A stretch of 64,000 nucleotides of DNA from Armillaria gallica. Lineage: Eukaryota; Basidiomycota; Agaricomycetes; Agaricales; Physalacriaceae. The notes beneath the pieces are model-generated. The model saw only the letters and a program-made list of their open reading frames with translations, was not told where the DNA came from and made no database searches. Below are positions 32,406 to 43,723 of the stretch, piece by piece; positions within the stretch are counted from its first letter, which is position 1, and every line of letters begins with the position of its first letter. Where the stretch lies: the NCBI GenBank assembly GCA_037576215.1, contig JBANDB010000002.1, positions 744,001 to 808,000 of the forward strand, in the 5' to 3' direction. The translations under genes and the position numbers were made by a program.

Positions 32406-34884
32406 ATGGCCGTATCGTCGCGAAAACCCTACAATGGATCTCGCCGAAAGCTTTTAATGGCCTTCGACCTGGGAACGACATTCAGCGGGATATCCTACAG
32501 GTACGTATTCTCTGCAAGGGTACCTCCAAGGGCCTACTGAAGTTCCTTTCATCTAGTGTTCTTGACCCCGGTGTTGTACCAGAAATCAAAGGTGTAACAA
32601 GGTACGTGTTTCCACCGTATAACGACAGAAAAATGTGTGACTTAGTGTCCAGGTTTCCGTCTCAAGAGCATGTTGGCAACGACGCGAAAATCCCGACCAT
32701 CATGTACTATGACCAAGCGGGGAATGTCAGAGCTGTTGGCGCAGAAGCGCGCAAAGAAAATATCATTGAACAAGCCGAGGAGGATAGGTGGGTCAAGTAT
32801 TCAGAGTGCGTTTCTTCATCGCTTTCGCCTCCTTCTTTAATTCACATTTGCCAGGTTCAAGCTCCACCTCCGTCCAATTGTGAAATCCGAACCAGACATA
32901 GTAATCCAAGACACTGTTCCTCCTCTTCCTCCAGGTAAAGACATTGTGTCCGTCTTTTCTGATTTCTTCCGATATCTCTTCGACTGCGGCAAGAAGTTCA
33001 TACTCGAAAGCCATCAGACTGGCGCAACATTCTGGGAGTCCATTGAAAATGAGATAGAATTCGTCTTGAGCCATCCGAATGGCTGGGAGGGCGAGCAACA
33101 GGGGAAGATGCGCGAGGCTGCAATACGAGCGGGACTTGTACCTGACAATGACGAAGGGTATGGCCGGGTACATTTTGTCACAGAGGGCGAGGCGAGTTTG
33201 CACTTTTGCGTACATCATGGACTGTCCTCGCACGTTCACGTGGGTATCGAGGTTGATTTGTCATAGCCACTCTAACATTTTGCTCAGGAAGACGAAGCTG
33301 TCGTCGTCGTCGACGCAGGCGGTGGCACCGTCGACATCAGCACATATTCTAGCGTGCCATCGGACCATGTTGGTTCTATGGCTTTCAAGGAAATCACTGC
33401 GCCGCAATGTACGTGCATCCTGTTTTATGTAAATTCCATGTCCTGATATACATTTCTGTATAAGGCCATTTCACAGGGTCCATATTTGTTACTAAAAACG
33501 CCAAACAGTATCTACAGGGTGAGAGCTTTTATACATCATTGCCATGACTGTGGATGCCGACCATGCCTTTGTCCCAGATTTCTTAGCAAACTCGCGATTC
33601 GTTCAAGAGGTGGACGTCATTTCCGAGTGTTTCGACAGAACCACAAAACTACGCTTCCGAAATGCCGATGAGCCAGCATATATCAAGTTCGGGGGGATGC
33701 CCGTGACCCAGATCTTGGCATTCGATCAGGCCAGCTCAAATTGGAAGGGTAAGTTAATCAATGTGTGGTTGCGCCTCTCCAGCTAATCCCTGCCTTGGTT
33801 AGCCATCAGGTTGCTCGTTTCTTTGAACCATCTGTGGCCTCTATCATCAATGCTATCGATGAACAGCGCTTCACCACGGATAAGACTGTTACGGTAGGTA
33901 GGGCCAGTCAATGATGTGTCATTATTGATGGGGAAGGTGCCGTAGTCAGTATTCCTTGTCGGGGGTTTCGCTGCGAGTGATTGGCTCTTTACGAAGTTAC
34001 AAGACTATCTTAGCCCGCTGAACATTACGTTCTCGCGGCCCGATAGCCATGTGTAAGTGATATAACTTGGCGATGGTGTATAAGGGGATGACATCTCTTT
34101 TTCCCTAGAAACAAGGCTGTCGCAGACGGTGCGGTGTCATTTTATCTCGATCATGTCGTCTCCGCTCGTGTATCCAAGTGCTGCTACGGTGTTAATGCAT
34201 CCGTTAGCTATGACGCGACCAAGCCTGATCATATTGCACGCCGACACAAGGCGTTCTTGCACGTAACGGGAGAACTCCTCTTGGATGGGCAGTACGACAC
34301 TATTCTTCCAAAGGAATGTTGCTTGACAGATGAACTCAAATCTATCTCTGACTGTATATATAGGGAGTTCAAGTGTCAGAGGACACAGAGTTTCGACGTA
34401 CATACACGGAGTCTGCAAAGCTCTTATCCAGCTTTAATACTACTGAACTAGACATCCTCTGCTATCGTGGGGTCCGAAAGGATCCTCGTTGGAAAGATAG
34501 AGAAGGTGGTGAGCTGTTCTCTTCGATGCTGTTTGACATGACTTAGTATTATGTAGATGATATGTATTCGACGCTGTGTTCTGTCACGGCTGATACACGA
34601 CAGGCTGCGAAGAAGCTGGTTCTCACCCGAAGGGGAGATGGGAAATCGTATTACAGCTTCACATACGATATCGTAATTTTGTTTGGCCGCACGGAGTTGA
34701 AAGCTTACATTTGTTGGTTGGAAGATGTGAGTTCTTTTATCCATTTGCTGTCTGAGTATGCGTCTGACTGAAAGTGTGATAGGGCGTTGAGAAGAGGTGA
34801 AGGTTTCGGCATTTTCGTTTGATTATCGTACTGATCTTGGTATACAGAGGCCCTGCACGTATTGTATATGAGCGAAATTTATGA
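32406..34884 (+). pseudogene. HSP70-D: HSPA12-like HSP70 with frameshift and lost splice donor
   Basis: The start ATG gives MAVSSRKPYNGSRRK and LMAFDLGTTFSGISY. VVVVDAGGGTVDIS and VFLVGGFAASDWLF are kept, and the tail GVEKR/GPARIVYERNL ends at 34884. Two lesions are visible. A run of six G at 33691-33696 is one G short: one more G would join KFGG to DARDPDLGIRSGQLKLEG, while the given sequence reads into a different frame. At 34314-34315 the expected GT donor after ILPK is GA; all other copies have GT there. Each lesion alone would truncate the product. The poly-G one could be a sequencing error, the donor change less likely so. It is otherwise well conserved, so inactivation would be recent. 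Confidence 0.8.
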
Positions 34885-35362
34885 TTACTATGTGAGTGTC
34901 GTCATCTCGGCTGAGGCGAAGCCTCGTACCGATTGCCTTCTTGTTTGACAGCTTGGATTTGTTATAGGAGGATCTAAGAGTCTTTGATTAATTCGCGTAC
35001 CCTACTTACATGTTTATTATAACCAATTCCTAACCTTCTACCTTTTGGGGTCATGTCTGTCTCAAGTCACATACGGGAATAAGCACCTAGTGTCCTAGTT
35101 TGTAGTATGTATCGTCGGTATTGCTCGGCAACCGAAAATATTAAAATATCAAGACGTCACTGAGATGGATGTCCCATCGTCCGACGGTGCCAGTGAATCT
35201 TTTTATATGCGCGCGGTCACATTCTCGTGCCCGCAGTACTATAAGGGCTACAAATTGCGGTATAATAGCTTCCCAAAGGAATAAATGTATACGACCGCAG
35301 ACTATATACATGCACGCTTGGACTACGCGATAACAATGTCCAATCTCCGATGCCAAGTGCAC
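34885..35362. other. Intergenic region between convergent HSP70-D and HSP70-E
   Basis: About 480 bp between two convergent HSP70 genes, holding both terminators. No further gene was seen. Confidence 0.45.
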
Positions 35363-37878
35363 CTATGTGTCTTTGTCATACAAAACACGAGCCGGTCCTC
35401 TGAGACGAAGATGAACATCAGTAAAATATTTACAGTATTTCGAAGGATACACAAACCTCTTCTCTAAGCCCTACATTTCATATACCTGTTAGCGCACAGA
35501 CGCCAAGCCACTTAACGTGAACGCTCACATTCTCTATCCAACAAACTTGGGCTTTTATCTCCGTTCGACCGAAAAGGATGATGATGTCGAAGTTGAGGGA
35601 AAAGTAGGTCTTCCCATTCCTTCCTTGATGGAGAACCAGTGACTTGGTCGCCTGCCGAGTATCCGCAGTCACAGTGAAACGCTTCGAATACATGTCGGCT
35701 TGGATATACATGTCACAATGACATTGAGCTTCATGGGGAGGTAGGAACGCACGTTCAGTATCCTTCCAGGTAGGGTCTGATTTCGAACCATAATAACAAA
35801 AAATATCCTGCTTGACAGTGTTCAAGTCAGACAGGTGTTTTTCCTTTATGTGGAAGCTCTTTCGAAATTCTTTGTCCTCAGACACCTGAACGCCCTAGAG
35901 TAAAATATAAAAAATCAGCAACGGAAATGCGGTTTCGGGCTGAGCAGAAAATCTCATCATCACCTTGGAGAGAATGGTACCGTATGCACCAGGAAGCTTG
36001 AGCTCACCGTCAGAATCAGAGATGAAGGTCTTGCTTCGACGGCGCTGGTGTTCAACATTGGTCGGGTCGAACTGTATTCGCACTGCGAGACCATAGCCAT
36101 ATTTTGCAACCCGAGAGGTAACAAAGTGATCTAGATAGAACGAGATGGAACCGTCCGCAACGGCCTTGTTACTACGATTTAGTTGTCAACTTCGCCCACA
36201 AAGGGACAGCACGAAATCAAGAGCGCTCACACATGGCTGTCGGGCCGAGAAAACGATAATCCTGCTGGTTCTATGTGTCGGCGCATCTTCGAGAATAGAT
36301 AATCGTTGGCAGCAAACCCGCCCACAAGAAAGACGGACTGAATTGGACCAAGTTCAGAGAGAGCGACCTTTGAAAAGAGAGGAGAGTCCTTACGGAAACA
36401 AGCTTCTTGGCCTTGGAACGTTGGTCATTGATCTCCGTGATAATGGAGGATACCGAAGGCTCAAAAAAGCTAGCAACGTCAGAGCTGGAAATTTAGGAAT
36501 GCGTAGGCATGAATCACAGGAATGGAACACGATTAGAATAACGCACCCTGATAACCTCAGCTGCCCAGAACGAATATCCAGCTTTATATCCGTATCTTTC
36601 ATCATACCAAACTTGATGTAAGCTGGCTCATTAGCGTTCCTGAAGCGATGTTTGGTCGTTTTGTCAAAGCACTCCGCAATGAGGTCCACTTCTTGGGCAT
36701 AGGGAGAACCTTCCAGCTTATCTGCCGTATAGTTAGACAATATAGATAAGACGAAGCAAAGTAAGGTTTCTTACTTTTCAGGAATGACTGAGCGTGGCGA
36801 GTTACGAATATGGAACCCGAGAAGGTACCTCACCGACGAGATAAGATTCAGAATGGGCAGAAGTCTAAGACAGTGACGAACATGTAGGAGCGGCGATCTC
36901 TTCAAATGGATGGTGGTCGGTTGTACTCGATGGAATACCAGAGTATGTACTGATATCGATCGTCCCTCCTCCGGCATCGACAATCATAACGCCTTCCCCA
37001 TCCTGAGCGAGTGAGCAACGTGTGGCAGGTTGAAAAAGAAGACAACTCACTTTGATATACGGGAAGAGTCCGTGCTCGATGCAGAAGTGAAGACTGGCTT
37101 CACCTTCCGTCACAAAATGAATTCGTTCGTGACCTTTGTCGTCATCAGATATCAACCCTGCATGAATGGCCGCCCTACGTAGCTGCTGCTGCTGAGCTCC
37201 CTCCCAGCCATTGGGATGGCTAAGAATAAACTCAATGTCTCCTTTGACAGAGAGCGGAAGGTCGGTGCCATTCTGATGCGATTCCTGAATAAATGTCATG
37301 GTGCATTTGAGCAAGTACGCATAGAAATCGCCGAAGACTTCGACGACATCTTTGCCAGGGGGAAGAGGGGCGATCGCCTCGTTTATTTCCTTTGTGTCCG
37401 CCCATTTAGGAAGCATATGTAGCTTGAATCTGGTTGAATTTCAGTACATATACTGTTGAGAGAACGGAGAGAATCTCGACATACCTTGAACATTTGATCC
37501 ATCCCTCGTCCTCGGCAGTTGTTACCAGACTTTCATCAAGGGCCTCCGCGCCTGCTGCCCTGACCTTACCAGACTTGTCATAGTACATAATCGTCGGGAT
37601 TTTGGCATCACCACCCGCAGTTTCTTGTGCAGGGAATCTAAGTGAAATTGGTATTGACGAAACTTGCGAAGAATTAGGAGGCATTATGTACCTTGTTACG
37701 CCCTTGATGTTAGGGACGATCCCTGGGTCTAGGATACTTTTACAACTATCTTCAAACTGTTCGGAATGCAGGAAGGAGATCGGGCGACGCACCTGTATGA
37801 AACTCCGCTGAAAGTCGTACCCAAGTCCAATGCTATGACCAGCTTCTGGTGCCGTCCTCCATACGGATGACGAGGCAT
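35363..37878 (-). CDS. HSP70-E: HSPA12-like HSP70 ATPase, intact
   Basis: The start ATG at 37878 gives MPRHPYGGRHQK, then LVIALDLGTTFSGVSY. The frame is open through phosphate-2 (VMIVDAGGGTIDISTY), ECFDKTTKHRFRNANEPAY and SVFLVGGFAANDYLF. Near the end a 50-nt intron inside ERAFLPPHEAQ must be removed to give WKDTEPDMYSKRF. Two mini-exons give GLEKR/GPARVLYDKDT, with TAG at 35363; stopping at the earlier in-frame codon near 35471 would lose this conserved tail. HSP70-G is its near-identical inverted copy, including 5' flank. No cc gene is next to it: the 1.2 kb upstream is non-coding. Confidence 0.88.
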
Positions 37879-39050
37879 GTTAAAGACAAGATTGAGGAGA
37901 ACATTGTCTCAGCGTCGACGTCGTGGATCAAGCTATGACTCGGAGTTCGGACCGGTGCGCTGCCCAATCAAAATAGGAGTCAACCTGAAGTTACTCAAAG
38001 TCCCCAATGACCATCCGCCGCATATCCATTCAATTTGGATCAATGCTTGCTCTCCACCCGGAACGAGTGAGCCTTCTGTTCAACTTCCTGTTGTACAGGC
38101 CATGGATGGTGGTGCTCAGAAGCTCGGAGTCCTATCTCTCGTAATGAGAAATGATGGAACTCGATGTTCTCAACGGAGCTCCAGGAGATTAGTCTAGTAG
38201 TTGTTGCGCCCCAAGAACCGCGCAAGTGGGTCTATTATGTAATTTTACATAATCTGGCAGCCGGTCTTGTCTTTATCCCTCGATGACGCTATGCCATTGC
38301 CACTTCCAGCTGTAATTTGACCGACCAAAAATCTTAATGAAGCATGTTTGCTTTATCTGAGTTTTTCCCCCCCAATAAGACGTTCCCTTGAGCTTCTTTT
38401 CACCCTCAGTGCCAATTCAGTCATCGTCGATCGACAATCAGATTTGGTGTGAACCATATCTTCAGAAGAATTTGACTGCTCGTAGATGAATAAGTATGTT
38501 GTATTTCATCTTCATAAGGTTTTTATGTATTGAGAGGTGCCAGATGTGCGGTCAGAATCGACGCGTCGAGTCAAGATTATATAATAAGGTTAGTCGCGCG
38601 GTACTTGGCCGAGTTAGGCAACAGACTACATATACCGTCCTCATCTGTCAAAAAGGTATATCGTCGTCTGTCTAGGAGAGACTACCAGGAGAACTGAGGT
38701 CAGCGTGCTGAATTCCAAGGATGAATTGGCCTGGTGCACTGTAAGAACAATGAACACGCGTAAATGTCGGATAAAGATCGAACGATGGTCTTTCCCAAAG
38801 AATGGGACGGAAAATGGATGGTTCTGCTGTTAGAGGATTGTACTGGACAAGGCGGCGTAGAAGATATAAAAGGCAATTTATGACCCTTTTAGTAATCATA
38901 CGGGCACGAGAATGTGACGACGCGCGTCTGTGACACACTCCGTACGGCCGTGTGTAATTTATTACTGACCTTTGCTATTCTTTTCAGGACGTCGATGGCA
39001 ATAAAAGCAATGCTTTATGATAGTACTCTACAAGTTAAATAACAGCTACA
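37879..39050. other. Gene-poor region upstream of HSP70-E
   Basis: About 1.17 kb. The first 110 bp upstream of E match, in inverted orientation, the upstream of HSP70-G (TCCGAACTCCGAGTCA and neighbouring sequence). Beyond that no gene is supported. The position where a divergent cc partner would be expected is empty. Confidence 0.5.
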
Positions 39051-41625
39051 TTATCGAAATAAAAAAAGCAGATACAATGGCCAGAACGTTGCTACATTAG
39101 TACACGTCACTAATCTAGTTCTGCACGAAACTGTCAGTTCCACTATTTCGATCAAGAACGTATACTCACATTGCGGTCCATATACTATACGAGCAGGGCT
39201 CCTAGAATTTCGACCGCGTCAGTACCGGCTGAACTTTCAGAGGGCGGACCTGACCTTTTTTCAACTCCCTGAGAACTTTATCAGTATCACCATGCATGCG
39301 TATCAGAAATGATGACACTCACGTTCTCGACCCACGCTATCTGAGCTTTCATCTCCGTCTGCCCAAGCAGAAGAATGATCGAAAAGCTAAAAGAAAAATA
39401 CGACTTTCCATCTGGTCTTCGTTGAAGCACCAACGATCGGGCGGCTTCCCGCGTGTCTGCCGTCACATTGCACAATACCGGATAGTTGTCTTTCAAAACT
39501 ATCAGCCCCGAAAAAAGGAGAGCCGAGATACGCGCACCAATCTCGACATCCATCCAGAGCGGCGGGTCCTCCCTGATCCCGCGGTAACACAAGATATCTT
39601 GTGAGATCGAAGCGAGATCAGAGAGTTTTTGGGCCGTACGCCTGTAGGGACCCTGGAATTCCTTGGTCTCGGCAATGGACTCACCCTACAATCATTAGAT
39701 TTCAGAATGACCGTCGGATCTGAACGGCTGACCTTTGGTAAAATGATGCTGTACTGATTACTCAAGGACAGCACGCCGGCATCGGACATGAAAGTTTTGT
39801 CTTTTCGCTCGACGTGCCCAGGATCTGATGCGTCATATGCGGTGAAGATTCTGATGCCATAGTTGTACTTTGATATGCGCTCCAATACGGCTCGATCTAA
39901 GTGGAAGGATAAAGCGCCGTCTGCGACGGCTTTGTTGCTGCGATGAAGCTGCTATCAACGGAAGATCATTCAAATTGTGGGGAGACGGACTCACACATGA
40001 CTATCGGGTCGTGAAAATGCGATGTTGAGCGGTTCGAAATGCTCGTGCAGTTTTGAGAAGAGATAGTTACTGGCAGCAAAGCCGCCCACAAGGAAAGCCG
40101 CCTGGATACAATGAGATCAATGAAAGAATGCGAGGAACATCAGTACGGCAACTCACCGAAACTGTGCTCTTGGAAGCAAACCGTTGTTCATCAACGACTT
40201 TTATGATGGACGACACTGATGGCTCGAAAAAGCTTGCCACTTCAGCACTAATAGACACGTCAGTATGCGTATATTCATCCAGTACGAAGATCCTTACCCT
40301 GTTAATTTGAGTTTTCCCATGTTGATGTTCAGCTTGGGATCTTTATCCCTCATACCACCGAAGTGGATATATGCTGGCTCGTCGGCGACTTTGAACCGGA
40401 GCTTGGTCGTTTTATCGAAGCATTGAGCGATATGCTCAGCCTCTTTGGAAAACTTGGTGCGCTTGAGCTTTGCTTTGGAATATGTCAGCCAATCAGCGTC
40501 GAAATAGAAAAACGACCGGTACCATCAAGAAATGCCTTCGCACGACGGGTCACGAACATTGAGCCTGTGAAATAACCTGTTCACGGCGTTAAAAAAGATG
40601 TAGACTTTGACGAAAAAATAGTTACACTGCGGGGCTGCGACTTCTTTGAATGTCTGAGCCTGAGTCTCGTCCTTGGCAGAAACACAAGTGTATGTACTTA
40701 TGTCAACTGTACCACCTCCGGCGTCGATAATTATAACGGCTTCCTGGTCCTATGGCCCCGATGGTGAGCATGGTTCGGCTGTACTGGAAGTGACATACTT
40801 TGATAAAGGAAGAAAGTCCGTGGTGTATAGAGAAGTGAAGACTAGCTTCTCCTTCTGTGACGAAATGAACGCGCTCCGCGCCGGCGACTTCATTGGGAAC
40901 TAATCCGGCCAATACAGCGGCCCGTCGCATATTGGCCTGGTCGCGACCTTCCCAACCATTTGGATGGCTGAGAATGAATTCGATGCTATCCTCGACGGAA
41001 CTCCAAAAGGTAGTCGCACTCGGGTGAGTCTCCAAAATGTAAGTCTTGCCGCATTGAAAGAGATACTTGAAGAAGTCGGAAAAAACGGTGACGACGTCCT
41101 TTCCAGGAGGTAGAGGAGGGAAATTGGCGGCCTTCGCTTGGATAGCAGAGCCTTCGAGGTTGGGACGAAGATGGAGCTTGAACCTTCGGGAAGGGTAAAT
41201 ACACGGAGTTCGTTGCATAGGGAATATACTTACCCTGAACATTTGAACCAGCTCTCCTCTTCCGCCTGCTCGAGAACGCTCTCCTTCAGTGCCTCTGCTC
41301 CTACCGCCCTGACGGTCCCCGTTTTGTCGTAGTACAGAATCGTCGGAATTTTCGCGTCGCTGCCTACATGTTCTTGCTCTGGAAACCTAGTATTCTTGTA
41401 TCAAAGACGGCTATCAATAGTTAAAATGCAAAAACGTGCCTTGTTACGCCCTTTATTTCAGGGACGCTGCCAGGATCCAGGACACTGAGAATCTTTTAGT
41501 GGCGCGTTTTCTTTCCTAATATCCGGCCAGGCTCACCTATAAGATATTCCTGAGTATGTAGTCCCAAGGTCAAAGGCGAAAACCAGTTTACGTCGAGAGC
41601 CTGCGTAAGGTTTTCGCGTGGTCAT
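39051..41625 (-). CDS. HSP70-F: HSPA12-like HSP70 ATPase, intact
   Basis: The start ATG at 41625 gives MTTRKPYAGSRRK, then LVFAFDLGTTYSGISY. Phosphate-2 is VIIIDAGGGTVDISTY and the adenosine loop AAFLVGGFAASNYLF. All exons join in frame by consensus splicing. The tail GVEKR/SPARIVYGPQ is present. After it the frame runs on to a TAA at 39051 through about 40 residues with no match in relatives, so a further intron or an earlier end near 39170 is possible; the end coordinate is uncertain. It is head to head with ccG, 195 bp apart, the shortest of the four divergent intervals. Confidence 0.85.
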
Positions 41626-41820
41626 GGCGGTAAAGAGGTGGCCAATTCGGGAACAGCCGAACCCTTCGACTGCTACTTTACTACAACCATCACCACTGCT
41701 TGCCACCGTCAGTGCATTTCGCCGCTGTTTTCTCTTTTCTTCTGTATATACCTGGTGCGTGTATGTTTTCGTTTACCGAGTCATCGCGTCCTAATCACTC
41801 TTTTTTCTTCAGAAAGCGCG
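41626..41820. promoter_or_regulatory. Divergent promoter region between HSP70-F and ccG
   Basis: Only 195 bp separate the two start codons, so the two genes almost certainly share regulatory sequence. I do not see the CGAGTACTCG palindrome of the B/ccE and C/ccF intervals here. Confidence 0.55.
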
Positions 41821-43381
41821 ATGTTGATCCCGCTATACGATCCTCGGCCTCTGGAATACAAGGTACAACCATTTAGCCACATCTACAAGGGTCGAAAACG
41901 CGCCCTACCGCCAGGAGGTCGATTTTCCCATGCACGAAGAGATGGTCTTGAGTTCCGACTTGGAAACAGATCGACATGAGAAAGGGCCGGAATTTTCAGA
42001 GCATATGGATCCACGAGCTCGCCATCGACGGGAGGGGGGGAGGAGCTGTATTACGACCAGGAGAGGATGACTGAGGAACCACGAAGGCACCGCAAGCGTG
42101 GTCACCAATACCACTTTGAAGACGAATTTGATATGCCCTGTGCATTTCATGGCGATCGTGACATCGACAGTCCAGAGCAGAGGATCTGGGATGGAGGCAA
42201 GGACAGGCAGCGCGATCACTGACACAACCGACGCATGGCACCCATGCCCCGCAAAGACGATCCCATGCAGAAGAATTTCACAGGAGAAGTGGGGTCTAAC
42301 GGCTGCCTTATCCCATGCTCAAACCGAAGCAAGAACCCTTCAACGGCAGATGGAGGAGATGAAACGGGAACTTCGAGGTGCTCGTGAAGCCTTGGCTAGG
42401 GAGCAGGCTAAACGACAAGAGGACCGTCAGCTCCTCGACGCGCGCGGTGAAGAGCTCCGTAATGCCCAAGCCTTCCTCACCAAAGCTGATGCACATTCGC
42501 ATGCCGATATCAAGGCCATGGTCGATGCTTTGAACTCGGAGATTATGCAGCTCGCGTCATACATGTCAGATACTCTGCACCTTCAGCAGAGTCAGTTGGA
42601 TCCCTCCGATGAGGATACGTCAGACGCGGTCAGCCGAGAAAAGGGCATGCTTGGTGATCGCATGATTTTCCTTCTGGGCACAAGGGATAACCAAGACCTG
42701 CGTGAGGTCGCCTTGCTGTGCTCGCTACAGGCAGTCATGGTCCGTACATGCAACGGGATGATCAGGCGCTGGCACAGAGAGACAAAAATACACGACATCT
42801 GCTTCGAGTTGTACCAGGATGTCAAAGAAAGCAGTAGGCTATCCCTTTCATCCAACCATGTCTGCTGCTTACGCACTTTTCCAGATGCACCAGCTGTCGC
42901 CGGACGATGGAGAGCCTTGACTCGAGCAGAGACCAAATACCGCTCCGAGGGGGACGTAGAGGATGTAGAGGATCTATGCAGTCGCCTCCTCGTGACCCAT
43001 CTTTGGTCCGTCTTGCGGAACGCCGGCTGGATGGCATCCGATGGGAGGTCAATAATCGAAAAGGATTTCGGAGGCCGAATATCGGAGATATCCAAGCTGA
43101 TGAAACAGGTGGACCTGGCTATGAACGAGGGTATCACGTCTGAGGACCTCGTAACATATGTCGTTCAGCCGGACGTGCGTTTCGATCCCTCGATGATGGC
43201 CGATGACAATCAGGATTCGCGGGCGGGGATGGTCACAGACGACGAGGTGACTGTGGCATGTACCACTGAACTTGGATTGAAGGCGTATAGCGAGGATTCA
43301 TCGTCGGACGATATACGGGACTACAGAATGACGGTAATGATGAAACCCCATGTCATCCTGTGGGCCTCTATGGTGTCTTGA
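41821..43381 (+). CDS. ccG: coiled-coil partner family protein; N-terminal exons unresolved
   Basis: The C-terminal two thirds are clear. The coiled coil (LSHAQTEARTLQRQMEEM and following) runs on through LTKADAHSHADI and MVDALNSEIMQLASYM. An intron at about 42834-42885 precedes APAVAGRWRALTRAETKY, and the end has NEGITSEDL, FDPSMM, ACTTELGL and MMKPHVILWAS. The N-terminal part (41821-42270) changes frame. MLIPLYDPRPLEYKV is followed by VDFPMHEEMVLSSDLETD in another frame. After a G-rich run near 42030-42050 comes YYDQERMTEEPRRHRKRG in a third frame, then a return to the main frame after APMPRKDDPMQKN. Either unseen introns or two or three frameshifts explain this. A charged leader is visible, without a membrane segment. 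It pairs with HSP70-F. Confidence 0.75.
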
Positions 43382-43723
43382 TATTTTTATGTTGTACTGT
43401 TGGCGAGCAATACTTATTATTCATACTGCAGACTAATACACTTTGTGCTTATGCGATGACTTCCTGCTCGGGTACCGAACATCCATACATGTTTTAAGAG
43501 CGTATCGGACAGTATACGGCTAGTTGGTGAAGGGCCCCTTCCGTATGTCTGTCATATTCGGAGAAATGAGCAGTACTGAGCGCCGAGAAACTTGGTAGGG
43601 ACGAAGGTTGACTCCTATTTCGACCGCCCCAAACTTACCCGGTACGACGGTCCGAACTCCGAGTCACCGCTTCATCCACGATGCTCAGGTTGAGACAACG
43701 GAGCCAACGTTATACTCTTAAAC
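43382..43723. other. Intergenic region before HSP70-G
   Basis: About 340 bp. The last 120 bp are the inverted copy of the HSP70-E upstream sequence. No gene was seen. Confidence 0.5.
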
